A stretch of DNA of 61,539 bases from the NCBI GenBank assembly GCA_902771595.1, contig CACXXH010000013.1, forward strand, positions 1 to 61,539, read 5' to 3'. Origin of the DNA: Fibrobacter succinogenes (GTDB taxonomy: Bacteria > Fibrobacterota > Fibrobacteria > Fibrobacterales > Fibrobacteraceae). Below are positions 1 through 8,494 of the stretch, in pieces. Below the pieces are notes generated by a model. The model had not been told where the DNA came from. It was given only the letters and a program-made list of their open reading frames with translations, and ran no database searches. The position numbers and the translations under genes are program-made. Numbering within the stretch: the stretch's first letter is position 1; the number at the start of each line of letters is the position of its first letter.

Positions 1-3
1 CTT

Positions 4-113
4 GCCTTGCTGCGCAAGGCTGCGGTATGACGTCTAATGGGCACTCTTGCCCCTTCGGGGCTGCGGTGCGACGTTTATCGCAAGGCTGCGGTATGACGTT
101 CGTACCGAACGTC
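4..113. repeat. Cluster of hairpin-plus-TGCGGTATGACG repeat units
   Basis: Three tandem related units lie just downstream of manC. Unit 1 is a 7-bp hairpin (4-20) followed by TGCGGTATGACG (21-32). Unit 2 is a GCCCC-TTC-GGGGC hairpin (49-61) followed by TGCGGTGCGACG (62-73). Unit 3 has only the right arm (80-86) and the same tail (87-98). A separate perfect 8-bp hairpin at 95-113 overlaps the manC stop codon. A fourth unit is at 23074-23099. A role as a transcript-end or REP-like element is inference. Confidence 0.6.
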
Positions 114-1491
114 ACTTGCAGCGGTGGAAGTCGTCTTCCACGCGGATGATGTCGTCTTCGCCGGTGTATTCGCCCACCTGCACTTCCACGATGACCAGCG
201 GGAGCTTGCCTTCGTTCTGCAGGCGGTGGACTTCACCCACCGGGATGTAGGTCGATTCGTTCGGGCGCACGTAGAACACCTTGTCGCCGACAGTGCAGGT
301 AGCGGTACCGCTCACCACGACCCAGTGTTCGGAACGGTGCAGGTGCTTCTGCAGGCTGAGGCGCTTGCCCGGCTTCACCACGATGCGCTTCATCTTGTAG
401 CGTTCGGAGGATTCCAGCACGGAGTACGTACCCCACGGGCGGCTCACCGTCTGCGGCACGTTGATGAGGTCGGAGCCGCGGGCCTTGAGTTCTTCCACGA
501 CTTTCTTCACCTTCTGGCTGCTGCTGAGCGGGGCCACAAGGAGGGCGTCCGGAGTATCGACGATAAGCATCTTGTCGAGGTCGATAGTCGCAATGGCGCG
601 CTGGCTGCCCAGCACGAGGGAGTTCTTGGAACCAACCGCAATATGGCGTGCGTTCACGTTGTTGCCGTTTTCGTCGTGCGGGTATTCCCCGTACAAACTA
701 TCAAAACTGCCCAGGTCGCTCCAGCCGATGTCGCTCGGCACGACCTTCACCTTCTTGGACTTTTCCATCACGGCGTAGTCAATGGAGTTGCTCGGGATAG
801 CGAGCATGTCGTCGCGGTCGATGCGGATGGGTTCGCCGGCTTCAACGGGAGCCTTTTCGAGAGCGGCCTTCGATGCGGTGAGAATGTCAGGGGAATACTT
901 CTTGAGTTCTTCGAGGAAGGTCTTGGCCTTGAAGCAGAAGATACCGCTATTCCAGTAGAAGTTGCCTGCCACCAGGTACTTCTCGGCAGTTGCAAGGTCG
1001 GGCTTCTCGACAAAGCGCTTCACGTTCTCGCCGTCAGCCTCGATGTAGCCATAACCGGTTTCGGGGCTAGTCGGTGTGATACCGAAAGTCACCAGGTTGC
1101 CGGCCTCGGCAAGTTCCTGCGCACGGAGGAGGACCTTCTTGTATTCGTCCTTCTTGCGGATTACGTGGTCCGAAGGAGAAACGAGCACGATGGTATCGGG
1201 CTTCATGGTAAGGCAAGCAAGCGCAATCGCGGGAGCGGTGTTACGGCCCACGGGTTCCAGAAGGAACTTGCTACCCTTGTGGCCTTCCGCCTCGAGCTGG
1301 TCCTTCGCGAGGAAGAACTGGTCGGCGTTAGAGACAATGAACTGCGATTCGCACACGGCGGAGTTCGTGACGACCGTCTTGCGGAAAAGGGACTGCCCGT
1401 CAAAGAGCGGCGCAAACTGTTTGGGCATCAGAGAACGGCTCACAGGCCAAAGGCGTGTTCCGGAGCCACCGCAAAGAATCAGATTAATCAT
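112..1491 (-). CDS. manC: Mannose-1-phosphate guanylyltransferase / mannose-6-phosphate isomerase (type II)
   Basis: Makes GDP-mannose from mannose-1-phosphate and GTP in the cytoplasm; the fused C-terminal cupin is the phosphomannose isomerase half seen in the ManC/CpsB/AlgA family. The 459 residues match the usual bifunctional length. The nucleotidyltransferase signature GGSGTRLWP is at residues 8-16 and FVEKP near 160. The cupin motif QKHLHRSEHW is near 380. The gene starts 4 nt after the wza stop, so it is probably the last gene of the rfb-wzb-wza-manC run and feeds surface polysaccharide synthesis. A palindromic repeat cluster overlaps its stop codon. Confidence 0.93.
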   Translation of the reverse strand: MINLILCGGSGTRLWPVSRSLMPKQFAPLFDGQSLFRKTVVTNSAVCESQFIVSNADQFFLAKDQLEAEGHKGSKFLLEPVGRNTAPAIALACLTMKPDTIVLVSPSDHVIRKKDEYKKVLLRAQELAEAGNLVTFGITPTSPETGYGYIEADGENVKRFVEKPDLATAEKYLVAGNFYWNSGIFCFKAKTFLEELKKYSPDILTASKAALEKAPVEAGEPIRIDRDDMLAIPSNSIDYAVMEKSKKVKVVPSDIGWSDLGSFDSLYGEYPHDENGNNVNARHIAVGSKNSLVLGSQRAIATIDLDKMLIVDTPDALLVAPLSSSQKVKKVVEELKARGSDLINVPQTVSRPWGTYSVLESSERYKMKRIVVKPGKRLSLQKHLHRSEHWVVVSGTATCTVGDKVFYVRPNESTYIPVGEVHRLQNEGKLPLVIVEVQVGEYTGEDDIIRVEDDFHRCK

Positions 1492-1495
1492 AACA

Positions 1496-2551
1496 CTAAA
1501 CCTCTATTATTTTCGGCCCTACTTGCCGTTCATTATAAGTTCTATGTTGCGCGCTGCTCCGATACCATCGTACACGCCCTTGTTCGGCCATCGCCAAAGC
1601 CATAGCGTTTTTCGCATTCAGGTGGAACACGTCAATCTGTGCTTCCGAAGTATTGCGGATAACATAAATAGCCCTAGAAGAAGCGTTGGTCGCCTGCAGG
1701 CCACCCGCAGTGGCAAGGGCTTCCGCCAAAGAAAGTTTACCCTGGTTCACGTTCACGGCGCCCGTCCTTGCGACTTCGCCCATCACAAACACGCGGTTTT
1801 CCTTCTGCGTTTCAGAGAGCGTCGGAATGAAAATCTGGTCATCGGGTTTGAGCAAGATGCGGTCAAGCGGGAGGTTCGTCCTAAAGGCTTCCAGGTAGTT
1901 GATGTCGTAGACCTTCTCGCCACGGCGCAACTGCATGGCAGACGGGTCCGCTTCTTCGGCAAAACCACCCACGGCAGCAATAGCGTTCGGAATCGTCATC
2001 GGCATTTCGTTAAAGGGGACAAATCCCGGCTTGTTCACCGCACCGGAAACAAAAGCCTTAAGGCTATTGTAGCCCGTCACGCGCACATCGACCTGCGGAT
2101 CGTTCAAAATCTTGTCGGAAAGACGCTTCGTGATTTCGGCACGGAGTTCTTGGGCAGTGAGACCCGCAGCCTTGATTTCTCCAGCATACGGGTAAAACAG
2201 CGTTCCGTCTGTCGTCACGCGCTGGCCTGCCGGCTGGTACTGGCCCATCGGGGACGTAAGTTCCGGGTGTTCCCACACCACCACCTGGACCATGTCCAGA
2301 GGACCGATGCGGTATTCCAGGCTCGGAAGAGAATCGACAACCAACTCGGCCAAATCACCGCCATCAGGATTGGCAGACGAATCCGAAGCAGCAGCCACAG
2401 AGAATTCACCCTTGTCGATGGAATGAACGAAGACCTTGATTCCGTTGTAATCGGCACCATCTCCTGGGACATCCATTTGCATTTGGGGCCCTAAAGCACA
2501 CCCGACAAGTGCAAGGGAAATTCCCGCCAATAAACAATTAAGCCTCTTCAT
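1496..2551 (-). CDS. wza: Polysaccharide export lipoprotein, Wza family
   Basis: Outer-membrane translocon component for capsule or exopolysaccharide. A lipoprotein signal (MKRLNCLLAGISLALVGC) puts the lipidated Cys at residue 18. The poly-export domain starts near LEYRIGPLDMVQVVVWEH and is followed by two SLBB-like segments (VFVMGEVARTGAVNV is the last). The C-terminus is odd: after HLNAKNAMALAMAEQ the usual FxLxPxDVVYV segment and the membrane-spanning helix are missing, and the last ~20 residues are Arg-rich. An alternative frame gives a more ordinary tail ending at 1519, so a small indel is possible. The start codon overlaps the phosphatase stop by 1 nt. Confidence 0.85.
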   Translation of the reverse strand: MKRLNCLLAGISLALVGCALGPQMQMDVPGDGADYNGIKVFVHSIDKGEFSVAAASDSSANPDGGDLAELVVDSLPSLEYRIGPLDMVQVVVWEHPELTSPMGQYQPAGQRVTTDGTLFYPYAGEIKAAGLTAQELRAEITKRLSDKILNDPQVDVRVTGYNSLKAFVSGAVNKPGFVPFNEMPMTIPNAIAAVGGFAEEADPSAMQLRRGEKVYDINYLEAFRTNLPLDRILLKPDDQIFIPTLSETQKENRVFVMGEVARTGAVNVNQGKLSLAEALATAGGLQATNASSRAIYVIRNTSEAQIDVFHLNAKNAMALAMAEQGRVRWYRSSAQHRTYNERQVGPKIIEV

Positions 2552-2994
2552 TATTTGTCCTCGCTCTTTTTAATCTTCTCCACCCAATAAGGAGTCAGTT
2601 TCGAAATAAAATTCCATGCAAGCACGAAAGCGTTTTCGGGACGGCGGTACGGGTCAGGGATATCCACCTGCTGCGCCTCGCCGTAGCGGTGAATCTTTTC
2701 GCCCATATCCGGATAACGGCGCTGAAGTTCCACCTTATGGCCGTTTTCCATTACCAGAACCAAATCGGCCCACTTGAGGATATCCAGATTTATCTGGCGA
2801 GCGCGATGGGCGCTCATGTCAACGCCATGCTGCATAGCAATCTTCTGACTAATTTCGTGCGCAGGATGATCGACAAGCGCACCAAGCCCGGCGCTCATCA
2901 CCTTAAAGCCTTCACCCAATTCCTTTTTCAACAGGTACTCTCCCGTAGGACTACGACAGATATTACCTGTACAAACAACAAGTATGTTCTTCAT
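2551..2994 (-). CDS. Low-molecular-weight protein-tyrosine phosphatase (Wzb-like)
   Basis: Cytoplasmic phosphatase that in other polysaccharide loci dephosphorylates the tyrosine autokinase Wzc. The start at MKNILVVCTGNICRS places the CX5R(S) active-site loop at Cys8-Arg14; the general-acid loop is seen as DIPDPYR. Upstream in-frame codons would add an unlikely extension, so this start is preferred. It overlaps wza by 1 nt (stop/start TAATG), showing translational coupling. No Wzc-type kinase is visible in the window, so the partner must be elsewhere or of another kind. Confidence 0.88.
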   Translation of the reverse strand: MKNILVVCTGNICRSPTGEYLLKKELGEGFKVMSAGLGALVDHPAHEISQKIAMQHGVDMSAHRARQINLDILKWADLVLVMENGHKVELQRRYPDMGEKIHRYGEAQQVDIPDPYRRPENAFVLAWNFISKLTPYWVEKIKKSEDK

Positions 2995-3068
2995 TACTAC
3001 ATAAAATAGAAAATTGACCGTCCGCCGGTGGGCCACAGACAGCGAGTTATCCCTATGGAGAGAAGGCG

Positions 3069-3632
3069 CTACAGTTCGAACGCGAAGCCCAAGTCCTTGA
3101 GGGCGGGGTTCTTCGTGTCCTTTTCGGAAAGGAGCGGTTCAAAGCCGTTCCCGACCGGCCATTCGATACCGATGGCGGGGTCGTTCCACATCAGGCCACC
3201 TTCGTCCTTCGGGTCGTACAGGCGGGTGCACTTGTAAACAAAAGTTGCGGTTTCGCTGAGGACCACGAACCCGTGGGCAAAACCTTCGGGAATGTAGAAC
3301 TGCTTTTTGTTTTCGGAAGAAAGCGTCACGCCTTCCCACTTGCCGAACGTCGGGCTACCTTTGCGCAGGTCCACCGCCACGTCGAAAACTTCACCTTCAA
3401 TCACGCGGACGAGTTTGCCCTGCGGGTTCTTCTTCTGGAAATGCAGCCCGCGGAGCACGCCCTTCTTGCTCTTGGATTCGTTATCCTGCACGAAGACCAT
3501 GTCGAGACCGGCGGCATCGAATTCCGCCTTGTTGTAGGTTTCCATGAAATAACCACGATGGTCGCCGAAGACCGTCGGCTCTACAATCGTCACGCCCTCG
3601 ATGGAGGATTTAATGAAGTTGAATTTAGACAT
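3069..3632 (-). CDS. rfbC: dTDP-4-dehydrorhamnose 3,5-epimerase
   Basis: Third step of dTDP-L-rhamnose synthesis: epimerises dTDP-4-keto-6-deoxyglucose at C3 and C5. Full-length RmlC cupin of 187 residues with the RGLHFQ motif (catalytic His64), VFDVAVDLRKGSPTFG and the PEGFAHGF signature. It lies downstream of rfbB and rfbA in the usual functional set, but no rfbD (the final reductase) is in the window. A 67-bp AT-rich repeat-bearing gap separates it from rfbB. Confidence 0.95.
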   Translation of the reverse strand: MSKFNFIKSSIEGVTIVEPTVFGDHRGYFMETYNKAEFDAAGLDMVFVQDNESKSKKGVLRGLHFQKKNPQGKLVRVIEGEVFDVAVDLRKGSPTFGKWEGVTLSSENKKQFYIPEGFAHGFVVLSETATFVYKCTRLYDPKDEGGLMWNDPAIGIEWPVGNGFEPLLSEKDTKNPALKDLGFAFEL

Positions 3633-3641
3633 TTTTGAGTT

Positions 3642-3715
3642 CCTAGTTAGAAGTTACTTGTTACTAGAAAGTTCAACTAAAGATGCTAGTAACTAAGAAC
3701 TAGTAACTAGTAACT
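3642..3715. repeat. Interleaved CTAGTTACTAG repeats between rfbC and rfbB
   Basis: The gap between rfbC and rfbB is made of imperfect direct and inverted copies of CTAGTTACTAG / CTAGTAACTAG (for example 3644-3667 against 3686-3714). They run into the last codons of rfbB, so its C-terminus (EKVTSY) is encoded by the repeat. Two copies of the same core are near 39296-39318 after tRNA-Ser. No function is evident. Confidence 0.55.
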
Positions 3716-4848
3716 TTTTCTCCGTACATTTTTTCGTAATACTTCTCGTAGTCGCCGCTCGTGATGTTGTCGAGCCATTCCTGGTTGTCGAGGTACCAGC
3801 GCACCGTCTTCTCGATGCCTTCTTCGAACTGCAGGGACGGTTCCCAGCCGAGTTCCTTCTGGAGCTTGGTGGAATCAATCGCATAGCGGGCGTCGTGGCC
3901 CAGGCGGTCCGTCACGTAGGTGATGAGGTTCATGTCTTCGCCTTCCGCACGGCCAAGCAGCCTGTCAACAGTTTTAATCACGACCTTGATGATATCGATA
4001 TTCTTCCATTCGTTGAAGCCGCCGATATTGTACGTCTCGGCAATCTTCCCGTTATGGAAAATCACGTCGATGGCGCGGGCGTGGTCTTCCACGAAGAGCC
4101 AGTCACGCACGTTCTCGCCCTTGCCGTAAACCGGCAGCGGCTTCTTGTGACGGATGTTGTTGATGAAGAGCGGGATGAGCTTTTCGGGGAACTGGTACGG
4201 ACCGTAGTTGTTAGAGCAGTTCGTCACGATGGTCGGCATGCCGTAGGTATCGTGGAACGCACGCACAAAGTGGTCGGAGCCGGCCTTGGACGCGGAATAC
4301 GGAGAATGCGGCGTGTACTTCGTCGTCTCGTAGAAGAAGTCGTCACCGTAAGCCAAGTGATGTTCGGAGCTCGAAGCAGTCGTCGTGAACGGAGGCGTGA
4401 TTCCTTCCGGGTGGTTCATCTTCAAGGCACCGTAGACTTCATCGGTAGAGATGTGGTAGAAGCGCTTGCCTTCGTACTTTTCGGGGAGGCTTTCCCAATA
4501 GAGTTTCGCGGCCTGCAGGAGGCTCAGGGTGCCCATGACGTTCGTCTTCGCGAAGGTGAACGGGTCCTTGATGGAACGGTCCACATGGCTTTCGGCCGCG
4601 AGGTGGATAATGCCGTCGACATGCTCGTCCTGCATGAGCTTGTAGAACGCGTCGAAATCGCAGATGTCCATCTTCACGAACTTGTAATTCGATTTGCCCT
4701 CGATGTCCTTGAGGTTCGCGAGGTTGCCCGCGTAAGTGAGCTTGTCGAGGTTGATGATCTTGTAGTCCGGATACTTGTTCACGAACAGGCGAACCACGTG
4801 GCTCCCGATAAAGCCCGCACCGCCGGTAATGACGATAGAACGTTTCAT
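3700..4848 (-). CDS. rfbB: dTDP-glucose 4,6-dehydratase
   Basis: Second step of dTDP-rhamnose synthesis: NAD-dependent conversion of dTDP-glucose to the 4-keto-6-deoxy sugar. An SDR fold is shown by GGAGFIGSH (residues 9-17), the active-site YSASKAG near 183, and the substrate-binding segment NCSNNYGPYQFPEKLIP. 382 residues is slightly longer than typical RmlB (about 350-360). It starts 3 nt after the rfbA stop, so the two are surely cotranscribed. The last residues are encoded by the CTAGTAACTAG repeat that fills the gap before rfbC. Confidence 0.95.
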   Translation of the reverse strand: MKRSIVITGGAGFIGSHVVRLFVNKYPDYKIINLDKLTYAGNLANLKDIEGKSNYKFVKMDICDFDAFYKLMQDEHVDGIIHLAAESHVDRSIKDPFTFAKTNVMGTLSLLQAAKLYWESLPEKYEGKRFYHISTDEVYGALKMNHPEGITPPFTTTASSSEHHLAYGDDFFYETTKYTPHSPYSASKAGSDHFVRAFHDTYGMPTIVTNCSNNYGPYQFPEKLIPLFINNIRHKKPLPVYGKGENVRDWLFVEDHARAIDVIFHNGKIAETYNIGGFNEWKNIDIIKVVIKTVDRLLGRAEGEDMNLITYVTDRLGHDARYAIDSTKLQKELGWEPSLQFEEGIEKTVRWYLDNQEWLDNITSGDYEKYYEKMYGEKVTSY

Positions 4849-4851
4849 AAA

Positions 4852-5739
4852 TTAATACCTTATCTTTCCTTCCGCAACCTTGCGCAGGTGCTGACCATAG
4901 GGGGATTTGCCGTACTTGGCGGCAGATTCCAGCAATTTTTCCTTGGAAATCCAGCCGTTGATGTAGGCGATTTCCTCGACGGCAGAAATCTGGATACCCT
5001 GGCGGTTTTCCACCATCTTCACGAACTCACCCGCTTCGATGAGACTGTCCATCGTGCCGGTATCGAGCCATGCGAATCCACGACCGAGGAGCTTCACATC
5101 CAACTCACCCATATCGAGGTACGTCTTGTTGAGGTCCGTAATTTCGAGTTCGCCGCGGGCGCTGGGCTTCTGGGCCTTTGCGAATCCCGAGACGCGGTTG
5201 TCATAGAAGTAAAGGCCCGTGATGGCGTAGTTGCTCTTGGGTTCCTTCGGCTTTTCTTCGACCGAGATCACCTTGCCCTTGTCGTCGAATTCAACGACAC
5301 CGAATCGTTCCGGGTCTTCCACGTAGTAGCCGAACACGCTCGCGCGTCCGTTTTCTTCGGCGTTCTTTACCGCGGCCTTCAAAAGCGGGCTGAAGCCGTT
5401 CCCGTAAAAAATGTTGTCGCCGAGCACCATCGCGCAGCAATCGTTACCGATGAATTCCTCGCCCAGGATAAACGCCTGCGCAAGTCCGTCGGGACTGGGC
5501 TGCACTTTGTAACTCAGATTGAGGCCCATCGCGGAACCGTCACCGAGGAGGCGCTCGAAATTCGGCAAGTCCGTCGGAGTAGAAATAATCAGGATGTCAC
5601 GGATACCCGCCAGCATAAGCGTCGACAGCGGATAATAAATCATCGGCTTGTCGTAAACGGGCAGGAGCTGTTTACTCGTGACCATGGTCAGCGGGTACAG
5701 GCGCGTGCCGGAGCCTCCGGCGAGTACGATTCCTTTCAT
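4852..5739 (-). CDS. rfbA: Glucose-1-phosphate thymidylyltransferase
   Basis: First step of dTDP-rhamnose synthesis: dTTP + glucose-1-phosphate to dTDP-glucose. The start at [18 protein letters not shown] gives the canonical N-terminus and 295 residues; an upstream in-frame extension runs into the divergent helicase promoter and is rejected. The substrate-binding segments [16 protein letters not shown] and [11 protein letters not shown] are present. First gene of the rfbA-rfbB-rfbC-phosphatase-wza-manC run, divergent from the helicase gene. Confidence 0.95.
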   Translation of the reverse strand: MKGIVLAGGSGTRLYPLTMVTSKQLLPVYDKPMIYYPLSTLMLAGIRDILIISTPTDLPNFERLLGDGSAMGLNLSYKVQPSPDGLAQAFILGEEFIGNDCCAMVLGDNIFYGNGFSPLLKAAVKNAEENGRASVFGYYVEDPERFGVVEFDDKGKVISVEEKPKEPKSNYAITGLYFYDNRVSGFAKAQKPSARGELEITDLNKTYLDMGELDVKLLGRGFAWLDTGTMDSLIEAGEFVKMVENRQGIQISAVEEIAYINGWISKEKLLESAAKYGKSPYGQHLRKVAEGKIRY

Positions 5740-5804
5740 AATGTATCCTGTTCTAGGGGCCTCGACTATAAAATGTAACAAATTCGGCTCATCCGGAAAA
5801 AAAC

Positions 5805-5810
5805 TATCTT
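5805..5810 (+). promoter_or_regulatory. -10 box TATCTT, 7 nt before the helicase ATG
   Basis: TATCTT is followed by only 7 nt before the ATG at 5818. With a normal -10 to +1 distance the transcript would start at or next to the start codon, i.e. a leaderless mRNA. There is no Shine-Dalgarno sequence. The same box drives tRNA-Phe. Confidence 0.55.
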
Positions 5811-5817
5811 TAGGCAC

Positions 5818-8418
5818 ATGAGTGAAAACGCCCGCAAAGCCCTGAAAGATTTTATTCCGCAAGCCACAAACGGAGAGGTTTCATCCGAAGACTTGCTCGA
5901 CGCTTTCATGCAATGGGCGGAGTCCCGCGGGACCACGCTCTATCCCGCGCAAGAAGAGGCAATCCTCGAACTTTTGGACGGGAAGAACGTCATATTGAAT
6001 ACCCCCACGGGTTCAGGCAAGTCGATGGTCGCCCTGGCGCTCCACTTCGACAGCATCGCGCACGGGCGCAAGAGCGTGTACACCTGCCCCATCAAGGCGC
6101 TCGTGAACGAAAAATGGATGGCGCTCTGCAAGGAATTCGGCGCCGAAAACGTTGGGCTTTCGACCGGCGATGCAACCGTGAACCACGATGCGCCCATCCT
6201 GTGCTGCACAGCAGAAATTCTTGCCAACATGGCACTCAACGAGGGCGAAAAACTCGACATCATGGACGTAGTGATGGACGAGTTCCATTACTACTCCGAC
6301 AAGGAACGCGGCGTCGCCTGGCAGGTACCGCTCCTCACGCTCCCGCAATCGAGATTCTTGCTGATGAGCGCGACCGTCGGCGCAACAGATTTCTTTGAAC
6401 GCGACTTAACAAAACATACTGGGCGCGAAACCGTAACTGTACGCTCTACGCAGAGGCCGGTACCGCTCGACTTCAGCTACAGCACTTCCGAGATTTCGAC
6501 CGAAGTGCAGAAGTTAGTGAACGAAGGCAAGGCGCCCGTATACGTGGTGCATTTTACGCAGGCAGCAGCCGCAAGCAATGCGCAAAACTTTATGAGCCTC
6601 GACCTGTGCAGCAAAGAAGAAAAGCAGGCCATCAACGAAGCCATCAAGGAAGTTCGCTTCAGCAGCCCTTACGGCCCGGATGTCAAGCGCTGGCTCAAGC
6701 AGGGAATCGGTCTGCACCATGCGGGACTTTTGCCCAAGTACCGCATCCTCTGCGAAAAGCTCGCACAGAAGGGATTGCTGAAAGTCATCTGCGGAACCGA
6801 CACGCTCGGCGTAGGCGTGAACGTCCCTATCCGTACGGTGCTCTTCACGCAGCTCTGCAAGTACAGCGGCGACAAGACGGCGATTCTTACCGCACGCGAC
6901 TTTCACCAGATTGCAGGCCGCGCCGGAAGAAAAGGTTTTGACGACGTGGGCTACGTGGTGGCGCAAGCGCCCGAGCATGTTATCGAGAACTTGAAACTCG
7001 AGGCCAAAAGCCGCCAGACCGGCAAGAAGTTCCAGAAGCGCAAACCGCCCGAGCACGGCTACGTTCCCTTCGACGAGAGCACGTACAAGCGCCTGATTGA
7101 CGCCCAGCCCGAACCGCTCACTTCGAGTTTCCGCGTAGACCACGGGATGCTCCTGAATATATTGAGCCGCGAGACCGACGGCTGCCGCGCCATGCGGAAC
7201 CTTTTGAAGGACTGCCACGAGAGCGCCGCCAGCAAGAAGCAGTTGCAGCACCGCGCCTTCATGCTGTTCCGCAGCCTGGTGGAAAAGAAAATCGTGGAAT
7301 TCGTCCCCGCAGTCGCTCCAGGTTACAGCCACCTGCGCGTGAACATGGACTTGCAGGACGACTTCGCGATGAACCAGCCGCTCTCGCTGTACCTGCTCGA
7401 TACGCTCCCGAAACTCGACAAGGATTCGCCGGAATACGCACTCGACGTAATCACGTTATGCGAATGCATCGTCGAGAACCCCGATGCCATTCTCCGCATC
7501 CAGCAGAGCAAGGCCCGTGAAGCGCGCCTGAACGAACTCAAGGCGCAAAGCATGGAATACAACCAGCGCATGGAAGAACTCGAAAAAGTCGAGTACCCCA
7601 AGCCGCTGCGCGACTTCATTTACGACACGTACAATGCATTTGCGGAAGTGCACCCGTGGGTCGACGTGAACGTAGAACCCAAGAGCATCGTGCGTGAGAT
7701 GTTCGAGAACTTCAGCACTTTCAGCGGGTACGTGAAGCAGTACAACCTGCAGCGCATGGAAGCGATTTTGCTGCGCCACCTGAACTACGTATACAAGGTG
7801 CTCTCGCAGACCGTACCCGACGGCTACAAGAACGAGGAACTGCTCGAAATGCAGGACTACCTGGGCGACATGATACGCCGCGTCGACTCGAGCCTGCTGG
7901 AAGAATGGGAAAAAATGGCGCACCCCGAAGACTACCAAAAGCGCCTAGACGAGGGTGCAACGGAAGACGAGGCAGAGAAGGCTTTCGGTGCAGACAAAGC
8001 CGCCGCCGACATCACCTACGACAAGAAGCGATTCCTCGGCATGGTACGCCAGCGCATTTTCCAGATCATGGGCAACCTCGCCAAGCAGGATTTTGCTACT
8101 GTTCTCGACAGCCTCGCCGACGACCTGGCCGAAGGCGAAATGCTCGTGGATGGCGAAGGGAAACCCTGGACAGAAAATTCGCTCACCGAAATCATGGCCA
8201 GCTACACCGCCGAGCACCATAAGTTCCGCATGGACGTGGAAGGCCGCGCGCTCGCCCACACCATCGTCACCTACGAAGGCGACACGATGCATGTACAGCA
8301 AATGCTCCAGGACGAAGAAGAATTCAACGACTGGAGCATCGATTTCGATATCAGCTTGAACGATAGCCGCGAGGCGGGAATCCCGCTACTCAAACTCATG
8401 AGAATCGGCGAAGTTTAA
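5818..8418 (+). CDS. Ski2-like DExH-box RNA helicase
   Basis: Predicted ATP-dependent RNA helicase of superfamily 2, 866 residues. Walker A TPTGSGKS is at 62-69, the Walker B box is DEFH (154-157), motif III MSAT at 183-186, and motif [15 protein letters not shown] near 364. The long C-terminal half (from about 400) has no motif I can name; its final ~150 residues recall the DUF3516-type tail of actinobacterial helicases, from memory. No SD precedes the ATG and a -10 box sits 7 nt upstream. It is a single gene, convergent with the Cu/Zn permease. The RNA target is unknown. Confidence 0.85.
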   Translation: MSENARKALKDFIPQATNGEVSSEDLLDAFMQWAESRGTTLYPAQEEAILELLDGKNVILNTPTGSGKSMVALALHFDSIAHGRKSVYTCPIKALVNEKWMALCKEFGAENVGLSTGDATVNHDAPILCCTAEILANMALNEGEKLDIMDVVMDEFHYYSDKERGVAWQVPLLTLPQSRFLLMSATVGATDFFERDLTKHTGRETVTVRSTQRPVPLDFSYSTSEISTEVQKLVNEGKAPVYVVHFTQAAAASNAQNFMSLDLCSKEEKQAINEAIKEVRFSSPYGPDVKRWLKQGIGLHHAGLLPKYRILCEKLAQKGLLKVICGTDTLGVGVNVPIRTVLFTQLCKYSGDKTAILTARDFHQIAGRAGRKGFDDVGYVVAQAPEHVIENLKLEAKSRQTGKKFQKRKPPEHGYVPFDESTYKRLIDAQPEPLTSSFRVDHGMLLNILSRETDGCRAMRNLLKDCHESAASKKQLQHRAFMLFRSLVEKKIVEFVPAVAPGYSHLRVNMDLQDDFAMNQPLSLYLLDTLPKLDKDSPEYALDVITLCECIVENPDAILRIQQSKAREARLNELKAQSMEYNQRMEELEKVEYPKPLRDFIYDTYNAFAEVHPWVDVNVEPKSIVREMFENFSTFSGYVKQYNLQRMEAILLRHLNYVYKVLSQTVPDGYKNEELLEMQDYLGDMIRRVDSSLLEEWEKMAHPEDYQKRLDEGATEDEAEKAFGADKAAADITYDKKRFLGMVRQRIFQIMGNLAKQDFATVLDSLADDLAEGEMLVDGEGKPWTENSLTEIMASYTAEHHKFRMDVEGRALAHTIVTYEGDTMHVQQMLQDEEEFNDWSIDFDISLNDSREAGIPLLKLMRIGEV

Positions 8419-8494
8419 ACCGCAATTATTGTGTGTGTTAAACTGCGCCGCAATTTTTACAGGCGTTAAATTCGGCCTTTAAAATCCGCACGAA

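Noticed and set aside
4..113. Possible CRISPR array from the repeated TGCGGTATGACG
   Set aside because: Only three units, unequal spacing, hairpin arms vary, no cas genes nearby.
124..1605. Long open frame opposite manC (493 codons)
   Set aside because: It is antisense to a clear manC gene; composition is His/Val/Arg-rich, as expected from the complement of GC-biased codons, and no domain is seen.
3895..5778. 627-codon open frame opposite rfbB and rfbA
   Set aside because: Spans two genuine genes on the other strand, no SD, no family pattern.
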